A DNA stretch of 23,220 nucleotides from a virus, in IMG/VR virus record IMGVR_UViG_3300030406_002873, positions 1 through 23,220 of that record; one strand, 5' to 3'. Below, piece after piece: positions 1 through 7,444 of this stretch. The notes under the pieces were generated by a model that was given only the letters and a program-made list of their open reading frames with translations, made no database searches and had not been told where the DNA came from. The translations under genes and the position numbers were made by a program. Every line of letters starts with the position of its first letter. The stretch's first letter is position 1.

Positions 1-3
1 CGC

Positions 4-219
4 ATGAAAAAGTCTTATAAGAAAGCCGATTGGTATAAAGACCGTTGCGATGAAATCTTTAAATTAATGAAGTGGGAAAACCATAAAGACCACGTTGGCT
101 TTGATTGGGCTAAAGAGAATATTTATTTAGATGATATTGCAAAGTTACAAGGTAATTGTAAAATGAGTCTTATGGATGAATTAGAGAATGTCGGTGGAAT
201 TGTTCTTAAGGAGGTTTGA
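4..219 (+). CDS. Hypothetical protein, possibly 5'-truncated by the window edge
   Basis: The frame runs to a TGA at 217-219 and encodes 71 residues from the first ATG. The reading frame is open to the window edge, so the true start may lie upstream and no ribosome-binding site can be checked. The product is charged and hydrophilic, with two Cys (in DRCDE and GNCKM) and several Trp, including a KWENHKDH stretch. It has no signal peptide or membrane segment. I do not recognise a family. Its last codons contain the strong AAGGAGGT site of the next gene, so the two are co-transcribed and probably translationally coupled. Confidence 0.7.
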   Translation: MKKSYKKADWYKDRCDEIFKLMKWENHKDHVGFDWAKENIYLDDIAKLQGNCKMSLMDELENVGGIVLKEV

Positions 220-221
220 TT

Positions 222-1034
222 ATGAGTTGGCAAGATGTATTAAAAAGAAAAGGAAAGCAAAAGAGACAAAGAAAAGCATTGGCTGAAGCAAATGCTCAAT
301 TAAATACGCTTGATGATTTTTATGCAGCAAGGGAAAATGCAAGACAGGCTCTATATAACACTACAAAGGGGCAAAGACAGAAACTTCTTAGATTGATTGA
401 AGATGACCTCAAGAAAAAGCGTGATGGTAAAATAATAACAGATGAGCGTTTAATAAACGAAAAGACTAATCCTTCTACTACATTTACAGAAGAAGAAAAC
501 TTTGGCCATAGATTAAAATTTGGTCAACATAGAGGATTACGACTACCAGATAATTTAATAAAACTATTGGCTAAAACTATTTATTTTAGAGACTTTGCTT
601 CTTTCTTTATGAATCGTGCATATACTAGCAAAAAGACAAACGTATATGGGAATCGAAAATATAGTTACCTTGACCGTAAAGTAATGTTACGTGACATATA
701 TCAAAAACAATTTTGGCCAGCGTTCAATGAATGGATGAAAAGTCTTACTGATGAACAGAAACAAAAAATGTCTGAATGGAATAAAAAATCTGCTGAAGAA
801 GAAAGAAAAAGATATGAGGCCGAAGCACCCGAAAGAGAAAAGAAAGCCCGCTATGAGGCTAAAAAGGAAGCAAAGCGAGCAAAAAGAGAAGCCCAACAAG
901 CAAAAAGAGAAGAAAGAAAAAAATTAAGAGAGGGCTTAAAAGGAAGAAAACCTCAAGGTGCAGGTGGTAAATCTAAATCAGAAAGAAGTCGGGAGCATGG
1001 CCGACACAGTTCTCGACAATTTAAAAAATTATAG
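222..1034 (+). CDS. Tagged basic protein with charged helical C-terminus, hypothetical
   Basis: This encodes 270 residues from ATG 222, which sits 6 bases after the strong site AAGGAGGT (208-215). An in-frame TTG at 216 is overlapped by that context and is a poorer start. The protein opens with MSWQDVLKRKGK, the W-x-x-[IV]-L-K tag shared by many genes here. A middle part (about residues 90-180) looks globular, with aromatic-rich segments. The C-terminal 90 residues are a Lys/Arg/Glu/Ala-rich helix ending in a Gly/Lys/Ser/Arg tail, very basic overall. Nucleic-acid binding or DNA condensation is an inference from charge only. I recognise no catalytic motif or known family. Confidence 0.85.
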   Translation: MSWQDVLKRKGKQKRQRKALAEANAQLNTLDDFYAARENARQALYNTTKGQRQKLLRLIEDDLKKKRDGKIITDERLINEKTNPSTTFTEEENFGHRLKFGQHRGLRLPDNLIKLLAKTIYFRDFASFFMNRAYTSKKTNVYGNRKYSYLDRKVMLRDIYQKQFWPAFNEWMKSLTDEQKQKMSEWNKKSAEEERKRYEAEAPEREKKARYEAKKEAKRAKREAQQAKREERKKLREGLKGRKPQGAGGKSKSERSREHGRHSSRQFKKL

Positions 1035-1042
1035 TGATATTT

Positions 1043-1168
1043 ATGAATAAACTAGGAAACCACGATTTTATGTATTGTGGCATTTGTTACTTTGAAGGAG
1101 AAAAACCATTCAGTTTCTGCGACTTATGCTGGATTGCTCATGGAAAACCAAAGGGGATGAAAGAATGA
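1043..1168 (+). CDS. 41-residue zinc-finger-like microprotein
   Basis: A short gene of 41 codons from ATG 1043 to TGA 1166-1168. It fills the gap between the previous stop and the next start. It encodes two CxxC knuckles, YCGIC and FCDLC, with spacing C-x2-C-x10-C-x2-C, the usual geometry of a small zinc ribbon. The spacing to its neighbours supports it: TAG at 1032-1034, GTGAT just upstream (1034-1038), and an ATGA overlap with the next start at 1165. Function is unknown; binding of DNA, RNA or protein is possible. It lacks the W-x-x-I-L-K tag of its neighbours. Confidence 0.75.
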   Translation: MNKLGNHDFMYCGICYFEGEKPFSFCDLCWIAHGKPKGMKE

Positions 1169-1452
1169 ATTGGAAAACCATTATGAAGAAGGATAAAAAA
1201 GATATGCGAGTAGGTCGTGTATATCCTTCAGATAGAGCAGGAAAAAAGATTATGATGCTTACTCACGAAGGAAAAAAGATTCATGCAGGTGCTAAAGGAT
1301 ATGGCAATTACAAAGGCAAAGGTAAGAATAGAGGCGGTGGAACTCATACAAATAAAAAACGTCGTGCTAATTTTAAATCAAGACACAATTGCCAACAATG
1401 TAAAGGAAGAATTACAACACCTAAATGTTTAGCCTGTAAAAAATTGTGGTGA
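1165..1452 (+). CDS. Tagged basic protein with C-terminal zinc ribbon
   Basis: 95 residues from ATG 1165, which overlaps the TGA of the preceding microprotein as ATGA. A longer frame starting at 1126 is possible, but it would overlap that gene by 43 bases and would bury the shared tag. The N-terminus MNWKTIMKKDKK is a clear member of the M-x-W-x-x-[IV]-[LM]-K tag set. The middle is Gly/Lys-rich and strongly basic. The C-terminus carries C-x2-C-x8-C-x2-C (CQQC and CLAC), a probable zinc ribbon. The layout of tag, basic linker and zinc ribbon suggests a small nucleic-acid-binding virion or cargo protein (inference). Confidence 0.85.
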   Translation: MNWKTIMKKDKKDMRVGRVYPSDRAGKKIMMLTHEGKKIHAGAKGYGNYKGKGKNRGGGTHTNKKRRANFKSRHNCQQCKGRITTPKCLACKKLW

Positions 1453-1456
1453 TATT

Positions 1457-1666
1457 ATGAAGTGGGAAGAAGTATTGAAAAAGAAAAAGAAAAGAAAATC
1501 AACTGTTAATCAAGCAGGTAATTATACTAAACCTGCTATGCGTAAAAGAATCTTCAATAGAATAAAAGCAGGAACTAAAGGCGGTGCAGCAGGTCAATGG
1601 TCTGCAAGAAAAGCACAAATGCTAGCACAAGCGTATAAACGGGCAGGTGGTGGCTATCGCAATTAA
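1457..1666 (+). CDS. Tagged small basic protein with GQWSARKAQ-type domain (DUF5872-like)
   Basis: 69 residues from ATG 1457, preceded by GGTGAT (1449-1454) that overlaps the upstream stop. It begins with the tag MKWEEVLKKKKKRK. The rest contains KGGAAGQWSARKAQML followed by AQAYKRAGGGYRN. I recall this arrangement (a helix with Arg-x-Arg-Ile, a Gly turn, then GQWSARKAQ and GGGY) from small uncharacterised proteins of other phages and giant viruses, annotated as DUF5872; that link is from memory and unverified. The protein is extremely basic (poly-Lys at residues 8-12). No enzymatic motif is visible. The next gene overlaps its stop. Confidence 0.85.
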   Translation: MKWEEVLKKKKKRKSTVNQAGNYTKPAMRKRIFNRIKAGTKGGAAGQWSARKAQMLAQAYKRAGGGYRN

Positions 1667-1931
1667 TTGGTGGAGTATTCTAAAAGCCAAAACAAAAAGG
1701 CAAAGAGATTTATCTACTTGGACTGATGAAGATTGGGGAAGTGCTGAACAACATAGAGCCAAAGATAAAGGAAAGAAACCTAAATCTAAAACTAAGGGAA
1801 GATATATGCCAAGAGCAACTTATCAAAGAACAGATAAAAAAACTTTAAGGTATCAAGACGCAAAGAAGAGAAAAGGTCGCAAAAAAGGTATTCAGCATGT
1901 TCCAACAGGAAAGAAGTTCAGTCAAAAGTGA
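1647..1931 (+). CDS. Tagged small basic protein with an uncertain, possibly ATT, start
   Basis: The frame is open from GTG 1647 (94 residues). The tag found in neighbouring genes appears here as INWWSILKAK, and its Met position is occupied by ATT at 1662-1664. ATT 1662 overlaps the upstream TAA and lies 8 bases after GGTGG (1649-1653). Initiation at ATT would give an 89-residue protein with a perfect M-x-W-x-x-I-L-K start, while GTG 1647 or 1650 would add four or five residues. The body has TWTDEDWGSAEQ, then KKPKSKTKGRYMP and GIQHVPTGKKF, a Lys-rich pattern I have seen in small phage proteins of unknown function. No catalytic motif is seen. The exact start is unresolved. Confidence 0.8.
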   Translation: MVAIAINWWSILKAKTKRQRDLSTWTDEDWGSAEQHRAKDKGKKPKSKTKGRYMPRATYQRTDKKTLRYQDAKKRKGRKKGIQHVPTGKKFSQK

Positions 1932-1936
1932 TTATT

Positions 1937-2380
1937 ATGTGGCAACAAATCCTAAAGAAAGATATGTCTTACTGCGTTTGTAGTGGGCCAAATAAAACTA
2001 AGGGATTTACTTGTAAAGCACATTGTCGAAGTAAAGAAATGAAAAAGGCTGACCCGAAAAAAGGAACGGGTAGAAAACCAAAAGGTTCTGCTAGAAGATT
2101 ATACACAGATGAAAACCCAAAAGATACTGTTCCAGTTAAATTCAAAACTGCTCAAGACGTAAGAGATACATTTGCAAGTTCAGCATTCAAATCTAAATCA
2201 CATCAAAGACAATCACAAATAATTAATTTAGTTGAACAAAGATTGCGAGCAGCAGTTAAAAACGCAAAAGACCCAGATACAAAGAAAAGATTAAATGCTG
2301 CACATAAAGTAGCATTAGCAAGAAAAGAATCCAGTAAAAGAAAAACAAAAAGCCGAAGAAGAAGCGCATTTACAAGGTGA
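1937..2380 (+). CDS. Tagged basic protein with N-terminal Cys cluster
   Basis: 147 residues from ATG 1937, chosen because it gives the tag MWQQILKK at the extreme N-terminus. The in-frame GTG 1928 is part of the GTGATT ribosome-binding context and of the upstream stop. Residues 13-30 hold C13, C15, C26, H29 and C30, a possible metal site. Residues about 52-65 read KPKGSARRLYTDENP, followed by a helical segment (SHQRQSQIINLVEQRLRAA) and a strongly basic tail. The family resembles small conserved proteins of unknown function in marine phages (recollection, not verified). Together with its neighbours it forms a run of five very basic tagged proteins. Confidence 0.85.
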   Translation: MWQQILKKDMSYCVCSGPNKTKGFTCKAHCRSKEMKKADPKKGTGRKPKGSARRLYTDENPKDTVPVKFKTAQDVRDTFASSAFKSKSHQRQSQIINLVEQRLRAAVKNAKDPDTKKRLNAAHKVALARKESSKRKTKSRRRSAFTR

Positions 2381-2385
2381 TTAAA

Positions 2386-2739
2386 ATGAAATGGAAAGAA
2401 GTATTGAAAAGCAATTGTGGCACACATAAAACAGATGAAAAGATGCTATATGGTGGGCAAAAGAGGTTAGATAAAGATAAGGATGGTAAAATCACAGAAA
2501 AGGATTTTGCTATGCTTAGAAGAGAAAGAGTAAAGAAAAACATTGAAGAAGAAATTCTTGAAGAAGTAGAAGATGAAGGCGGTGCTTTAGGAATGAAGAA
2601 CCTAAAAGATATTGCTGACAAAAAGAAACTCAAAGAAACTCTTTCCTCTATGGAAGATAGAAAGATTATTTATGAACATGAAGATGGTGATTTCTATACT
2701 CACAAGCCAAAGAGAGAACAGAAAAAGAAAGGTGATTAA
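2386..2739 (+). CDS. Tagged protein with a single EF-hand-type calcium loop
   Basis: 117 residues from ATG 2386, five bases after AAGGTGAT. That site also contains the previous stop TGA (2378-2380). The protein starts with the tag MKWKEVLKSN. Residues about 30-41 read DKDKDGKITEKD, matching the EF-hand calcium-binding loop: D1, D3, D5, G6, I8 and an acidic residue at 12. Unlike its basic neighbours it is rich in acidic residues in the middle (EEEILEEVEDEGG). The C-terminal half could form a small winged-helix-like fold, with a hairpin around IIYEHEDGDFYTH, but this is weak. A calcium-responsive structural role is possible. No enzymatic motif is seen. Confidence 0.85.
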   Translation: MKWKEVLKSNCGTHKTDEKMLYGGQKRLDKDKDGKITEKDFAMLRRERVKKNIEEEILEEVEDEGGALGMKNLKDIADKKKLKETLSSMEDRKIIYEHEDGDFYTHKPKREQKKKGD

Positions 2740-3141
2740 GTGGATTGGCAAATTATTCTAAAAGAATTGCTTTGTCCTTTAGCAACAAAAAGCGTCTACT
2801 TAAATACTAAAAATAGAGACGAAGCAATAAAAAATAAAAACGTTAAATATGGGCCACTAAATGTAGATGAACCTGCTGATTATTGGGAAAAGATAGCAGA
2901 ACATTGGAATACAACAGAAGAGGCTGCTAAGAAATCAAAATGTTCAAACTGTATTGCCTTTGATATTAGCCCTAGAATGAAAAAGTGTATGCCATTAGAA
3001 GGTGATTTAGGTTATTGTTGGATGCATCACTTTAAATGTCATAAAGATAGAAGTTGCTATACTTGGGCAAAAGGTGGCCCAATTAGCAAAGATGAAGTAT
3101 CTAAGAAGAATCAAATGAAAAGCGAAAGCAAAAAGGCTTAA
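2740..3141 (+). CDS. Tagged Cys-rich protein, candidate metal or Fe-S binder
   Basis: 133 residues from GTG 2740, which follows the previous TAA directly and has AAGGTGAT at 2728-2735. The start gives the tag MDWQIILKEL, confirming GTG use. The C-terminal half has seven Cys in the whole protein, six of them clustered: C68, C71, C83, C93, C100 and C106. Around them are KCSNCIAFD, CMPLEG, GYCWMHHFKCH and SCYTWAKGGPI. The clustered Cys/His/Trp pattern suggests a zinc or iron-sulfur site, and I recall similar small proteins in other tailed phages without assigned function. It is the last gene of the small-protein block; the portal gene follows after a 40-base gap. Confidence 0.85.
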   Translation: MDWQIILKELLCPLATKSVYLNTKNRDEAIKNKNVKYGPLNVDEPADYWEKIAEHWNTTEEAAKKSKCSNCIAFDISPRMKKCMPLEGDLGYCWMHHFKCHKDRSCYTWAKGGPISKDEVSKKNQMKSESKKA

Positions 3142-3149
3142 TAAGGGTA

Positions 3150-3158
3150 TCTATTATA
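3150..3158 (+). promoter_or_regulatory. TATA-like box upstream of portal gene
   Basis: The 40-base gap between 3141 and 3182 is one of the few real intergenic gaps. It contains TCTATTATA, which recurs exactly in the other comparable gap (11442-11450). An archaeal TATA box centred near 3155 would place the transcription start close to the portal ATG at 3182. No BRE-like purine element can be assigned with confidence. This is a candidate only, resting on the repeat, its position and AT-richness. Confidence 0.4.
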
Positions 3159-3181
3159 GTCGAATATAGGGGGCGTAGCGT

Positions 3182-4819
3182 ATGGTGGAACAGAAAAGAA
3201 GATTCTCCATTACTAATCTATTTAGGCGTTCTACTCCCAAACCTGCCGATAGACAAATTTTTAACATCGGTATTCAAGAAAGAAGAAATCAACAGATGAT
3301 GACCGCACCAATCATTTATTCGATGGTGCAACAATCTGTTATCGTAAGAACCTGTATTACTCAATTAAAGCAAGAAATCTTTAGAAGAGGATATGTTTGG
3401 GAAAAGTCTTATGAAGCACTTTGTAAAAATTGTGGTAAAAAACACCAAAAGCCAGTTATGGAATGTTCTCGATGCGGTTCAGAAGATTTAAGAATTCCAG
3501 ACCCAAAACAATTAGAATACATTGAAAAGTTCTTAGATAGATACGTCAATAAATCTGAACAGTTATTTATTGATGTTCTTAGGGAACTTGAAGATGATTT
3601 AAATACAATGGATGATGCATACATTGTAATGGTAAAAGAGTATTTTATTGACGGTAATGGTAAAATACGAATGCATCGAGTAAAAGAATTATACAGGGGC
3701 GACCCTGTAACTATGTATATTTATGCTGATGAAAATGGCGTAAGAGGAACAAAGGGTTTCACTTGCGTAAATCATCGTGATATTATTGCTACCGAACCAC
3801 ATGAAACTTGTGAAGTTTGTGGCAGTAATTTATTTCCTATTCATTATGTAAATAGAGTTGGAGGCGAGGACCAATACTTTTTAGAAGGAGAAGTGCTTCA
3901 TTTTAGTAAATATAGTCCATCTCGTCTTTACGGATTATCTCCTATTTTAACTCTTTATAACCATATTATGACTTTGATTGCTATGGAGAATTACGTCAAT
4001 TCATCCTATACAAAGAGTAGAATGCCGAGAGGTCTATTAGCAGTTCAAACAAGAAACATGGAGTCTATGCGCTCTTTCTGGAGGTCTGTTAAGGAAAAGA
4101 TGGAACAAGACCCGCACTTCATTCCTGTCATGGGAATCGAAGCGGAGAACGGTAAAGGGGCTGTTGAATGGATTAAGTTCATGGACAGTTTGAAGGAGAT
4201 GGATTACGTTTCAGTCAAGGATGATTTACGGGATAGGATTTCAGCATTCTATGGAGTCAGTAAAGTATTTATGGCTGATAATACTACAAGTGGTGGATTA
4301 AACAACGAAGGTATGCAGATTCTTGTTACAAATAGAGCAGTTCAAATGGCTCAGAATGTATATAACAATTATGTATTTCCGTTTTTGGTTAAACAGTTTG
4401 GAATTACAGATTGGGATTTAAAACTACCACCAAGCGAAGAAGAAGATGAAATTGCAGTATTGCGTAAAAGAGAAATTGAAGTCAATATTGCAGCATCAAT
4501 TAAGAATTTAGGATTTGAAATTGAAATGGATGAGGATGGTCAATTTACTTATACTAAACCTGAGCCTAAAGAAGAACAATCAGAAAAAGGTGAAGATATG
4601 ATAGAAAATGACCCATTAGCAGGTTCTAATTTAGACCAAAGGGATTTAGATGAACAAGCAAGACAATTTGCTCAAGGTGGAGGAAAACCACAAGAAAACC
4701 CACCTGCTACAAGAAATAAACCATCAATGAGCGTTGGTCCAGATAAAAGATTACAAGGATTACCTCAAGATGCAGGGAATCAAAACGTAGATAGAAGAAG
4801 TGAAAGGAGAGTTGGATAA
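3182..4819 (+). CDS. Portal protein with two zinc-ribbon-like insertions
   Basis: This 545-residue protein is the dodecameric portal through which DNA enters and leaves the head. The evidence is the typical portal core: LHFSKYSPSRLYGLSPIL (about residues 239-256) followed by a long helix, then VSVKDDLRDRISAFYGVSK and a GGLNNEGMQ loop, where portals load onto the capsid vertex and bind DNA. It has two unusual metal-site insertions: C81-x2-C84-x10-C95-x2-C98, and C195-x2-H198-x11-C210-x2-C213. The C-terminal 90 residues are Gln/Pro/Lys-rich and look disordered. ATG 3182 is preceded by ATAGGGGGCG. The gene heads the recognisable head module; terminase is not in the window. Confidence 0.93.
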   Translation: MVEQKRRFSITNLFRRSTPKPADRQIFNIGIQERRNQQMMTAPIIYSMVQQSVIVRTCITQLKQEIFRRGYVWEKSYEALCKNCGKKHQKPVMECSRCGSEDLRIPDPKQLEYIEKFLDRYVNKSEQLFIDVLRELEDDLNTMDDAYIVMVKEYFIDGNGKIRMHRVKELYRGDPVTMYIYADENGVRGTKGFTCVNHRDIIATEPHETCEVCGSNLFPIHYVNRVGGEDQYFLEGEVLHFSKYSPSRLYGLSPILTLYNHIMTLIAMENYVNSSYTKSRMPRGLLAVQTRNMESMRSFWRSVKEKMEQDPHFIPVMGIEAENGKGAVEWIKFMDSLKEMDYVSVKDDLRDRISAFYGVSKVFMADNTTSGGLNNEGMQILVTNRAVQMAQNVYNNYVFPFLVKQFGITDWDLKLPPSEEEDEIAVLRKREIEVNIAASIKNLGFEIEMDEDGQFTYTKPEPKEEQSEKGEDMIENDPLAGSNLDQRDLDEQARQFAQGGGKPQENPPATRNKPSMSVGPDKRLQGLPQDAGNQNVDRRSERRVG

Positions 4820-4820
4820 T

Positions 4821-5048
4821 ATGAGCGAAGATAGTAAGCAAAAAGAAATTAGGCTAAGAAAAGAATTAGCAAAGGTAAAGGCGCAAAATGCAAGTGAATC
4901 AAGAAAGATTACAAAGAACCGTGATTTTTCTGTTGGTGGCATTCCACCAGATACTACGCATAAGCGAACAAATACATCAAATGATGTTCCCGATGCTATT
5001 CTTTTGCCATCAAAGCGAAGAGGAAAGAAAGAAAACATTCCATTTTGA
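4821..5048 (+). CDS. Small charged protein following portal, hypothetical
   Basis: 75 residues from ATG 4821, 12 bases after AAGGAG (4804-4809) and one base after the portal TAA. An earlier in-frame GTG at 4800 lies before that site, so ATG is preferred. The first 30 residues are a Lys/Glu/Arg helix. The remainder is a low-complexity, probably extended segment containing RDFSVGGIPPDTTHKR and ending RRGKKENIPF. It has no Cys, membrane segment or known motif. Its position directly after the portal suggests a minor virion or assembly factor (inference). Confidence 0.75.
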   Translation: MSEDSKQKEIRLRKELAKVKAQNASESRKITKNRDFSVGGIPPDTTHKRTNTSNDVPDAILLPSKRRGKKENIPF

Positions 5049-5059
5049 GGCGATTCTAA

Positions 5060-7444
5060 ATGATGCATCGTATTATTCTTAAAGGCGCAGATGATGACAT
5101 TTTTATGATGTTATCAATGATGCACGATGATATGATTAGTAAAATTCTTAAAGCAAAATTTACTGCCGAAGAAGCATTATCAAAGAAGAATAAAGATGCT
5201 GCCGTTAAAGAACTAGGAAAACTTTTAGATACAAGAGTTCTTGAAGAAAAAGATGAAGATGGAAAATTAACTGGCAAAATTATTATCGCTAAAGAAGGCG
5301 GTATTAGATTAAGAAATTTCATCAAAGAAAAGAAACCTTTGTTTAATAGAGAATTATTTTCAAGGGAGTATATGGGAGATAAACCTGCTCCTGAAGAAGA
5401 TGATAAAAAAGAAAAATTGCCTTCTGTTCAGCAACAAAGAACAGAATTCTTAACTAAGTATAAAACTCTTGATAAGTTTAAAGAAGCCTTTGCAAAAATA
5501 AAAACCTTCAATGAAACATTTATGAATAAGAAAACGGGAACTTATAAAAATAAATACTTTGATGATAAAGTAATTCAAGTTCCTGAAAATTTTGATATGT
5601 CAAAAATAGAAAATCAAATTAAAAGATTAGATAATAAATATGGTAAGGAAATTGAAAGAATTGGAATTAAATTAGGGGGCAAATATCCTGAAGTAAGAGA
5701 AGGAACTACTCCCGAAATGGAAAAAGAATTTGATAAGGCATCGAAAGACTATCAAGAAGGTATTAAGAAAATTACTGATAAAATTGACAAATTAAAGAAT
5801 AAGACAAAAGATGAAACGATACAAATTCTTAATGACAAGTTTAAAGCAGATGTTAAAGATTATAGACAAAAAGTGAAATCATTTGCTCCTTTTATTCAAG
5901 ATGGAAAGCCCATTAAAGGATTAGCAAAATTAATTAAAGACGCTCCTAGTAAGTTAAAAGAAATGAAAGCGGCTGATAAGAAAGTAGCAGAACAACTAGA
6001 AAGTTCTGACCCCTTGTTAAATCACCTAAACAGAAAAACTAAAACAAAAAAAGTAACACTTTCTAGGTTTAAAAATGAAAATAACTTCGATGTATTTATG
6101 AGCGATTTAAGAAGAGTTTTGGCTATGATTCTAAACTCTTTCGGAACAGACTACAAAAGAGAAGTTAATGAAATCATTCAAAAAATTAATGATTCTTTAA
6201 AGAATGAAATGGCTAGGCTTAAGGATAGAAAGTCTGATGATGCTATTCGAGCATTAGATGAAAGAGAAGAACTTGCAGGAGTTTTAAATACTTTCTATAA
6301 AGATTTAAACCGTATGCTTAGAGAACTAAGTTCAAAATCTGGAATTGTTAAGTTCTTTACAGATAATCCTATTTCTAAACAAACTTTAATTCGTTTAATT
6401 CAAGAAAGTGGTGAGGATGAAGAATACTTGAATTATACTGTTCCTAGAAAAGACAAAGCCGATAAATTACAAAAACTTCCCAGACCAATTGACCCTCCTT
6501 CTCAAATAGAACAAATCAAATCTAAATTAACTAAACAAAATATTTCTAAGATAGTTAAGGTTTTAGTTGAAGCAAGAATCAGCCCTAGTGGTTTTTATTC
6601 AGATAAGCAAGTATCTGCTATTAAAGCAAATGTAAAGGAATATACAAAAGAATTGACTGATATTGCGGTGCAAATAGAAAATAGCATCAATAGAACGGAA
6701 AAAGAAATAAAGGGAGATTCAAATCAATTTAAGCGTTCTATTAGCAAAATTAAAACTGCAACAGAAGCAATTGACTTAGACTCTTTAGATAACATAAAGG
6801 CAAAAGAGTTTAGTGATGCATTGAATGAAATAAATGATGAATATCAAGAATTTGTAGATTCCTTTGAGTTTAGTAAATTAGAGTCTTTAGCAAGAATGGC
6901 TAGAGAAAGAATGACAACACCACCAAGCCCTAAATCCAGAAAAGAAAAACCTGAAGAAGAAGAAGAATTTATGTTTGATTTTGATAAACTTTTGGAGCAA
7001 TCAGAAAGATTCAAGAGAGTCTATGAAAGAGGCATGAAAAAGGCAGGTCTTGAAGAACAATTAAAAGAGGCTAAAGAAAATATTAATCAACTAAGCCGAG
7101 CAATTATGAAATTAGTGGGCGCTAAAAATAAATTAGAAGAAAAAGAAGAAAAACTCGCTGAATCTTCAGAAATGCAAAGTCAGATAATGAGCGATGACTT
7201 TAAGCAATTCTTAAATTCTATTTCTGAAGAAACCAGAAACCTACAAGAATTAGAGAAAGACTTCATTAATCATTTGAAGCAAATAGCGAAAATTGAAGCA
7301 GTATTGGAAAATAAAGAATATGCCAAAGCATTAGCAATAGCATCATATAGATATGGTAAGAATCTTGAAACAGAAGAAATTAATAGATTAAAGGATGCAA
7401 TTAAAACAACAAGAAATATAATGAGAAGGAGAGAAATAAGATGA
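5060..7444 (+). CDS. Large charged helical protein of unknown function
   Basis: 794 residues from ATG 5060, preceded by GAGGCGAT (5047-5054), a good ribosome-binding site that overlaps the previous TGA. Almost the whole sequence is Lys/Glu/Asp/Leu-rich with heptad-like runs, predicting extended helices and coiled coils (notably about residues 190-260, 360-450 and 550-760). The N-terminus MMHRIILKGADD resembles the tag of other genes, with His in place of Trp and the same I-I-L-K, so it may be a divergent tag. It is not likely to be the tape measure, because the tail-tube gene only begins at 22545. An internal virion, scaffold-like or ejected protein is possible. No enzymatic motif is seen. 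Confidence 0.88.
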   Translation: MMHRIILKGADDDIFMMLSMMHDDMISKILKAKFTAEEALSKKNKDAAVKELGKLLDTRVLEEKDEDGKLTGKIIIAKEGGIRLRNFIKEKKPLFNRELFSREYMGDKPAPEEDDKKEKLPSVQQQRTEFLTKYKTLDKFKEAFAKIKTFNETFMNKKTGTYKNKYFDDKVIQVPENFDMSKIENQIKRLDNKYGKEIERIGIKLGGKYPEVREGTTPEMEKEFDKASKDYQEGIKKITDKIDKLKNKTKDETIQILNDKFKADVKDYRQKVKSFAPFIQDGKPIKGLAKLIKDAPSKLKEMKAADKKVAEQLESSDPLLNHLNRKTKTKKVTLSRFKNENNFDVFMSDLRRVLAMILNSFGTDYKREVNEIIQKINDSLKNEMARLKDRKSDDAIRALDEREELAGVLNTFYKDLNRMLRELSSKSGIVKFFTDNPISKQTLIRLIQESGEDEEYLNYTVPRKDKADKLQKLPRPIDPPSQIEQIKSKLTKQNISKIVKVLVEARISPSGFYSDKQVSAIKANVKEYTKELTDIAVQIENSINRTEKEIKGDSNQFKRSISKIKTATEAIDLDSLDNIKAKEFSDALNEINDEYQEFVDSFEFSKLESLARMARERMTTPPSPKSRKEKPEEEEEFMFDFDKLLEQSERFKRVYERGMKKAGLEEQLKEAKENINQLSRAIMKLVGAKNKLEEKEEKLAESSEMQSQIMSDDFKQFLNSISEETRNLQELEKDFINHLKQIAKIEAVLENKEYAKALAIASYRYGKNLETEEINRLKDAIKTTRNIMRRREIR

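Noticed and set aside
687-3624. Several minus-strand frames (687-899, 2203-2427, 2370-2633, 3409-3624)
   Set aside because: They are Phe/Leu/Ser-rich reversals of Lys/Glu-rich genes, all opposite good + strand genes.
4888-5082. A 64-residue + strand frame overlapping the gene at 4821
   Set aside because: No ribosome-binding site, and it competes with two better-supported genes whose junction it spans.
5060-7444. Calling the 794-residue protein a tape measure
   Set aside because: Tape-measure genes follow the tail-tube gene, which here starts only at 22545.
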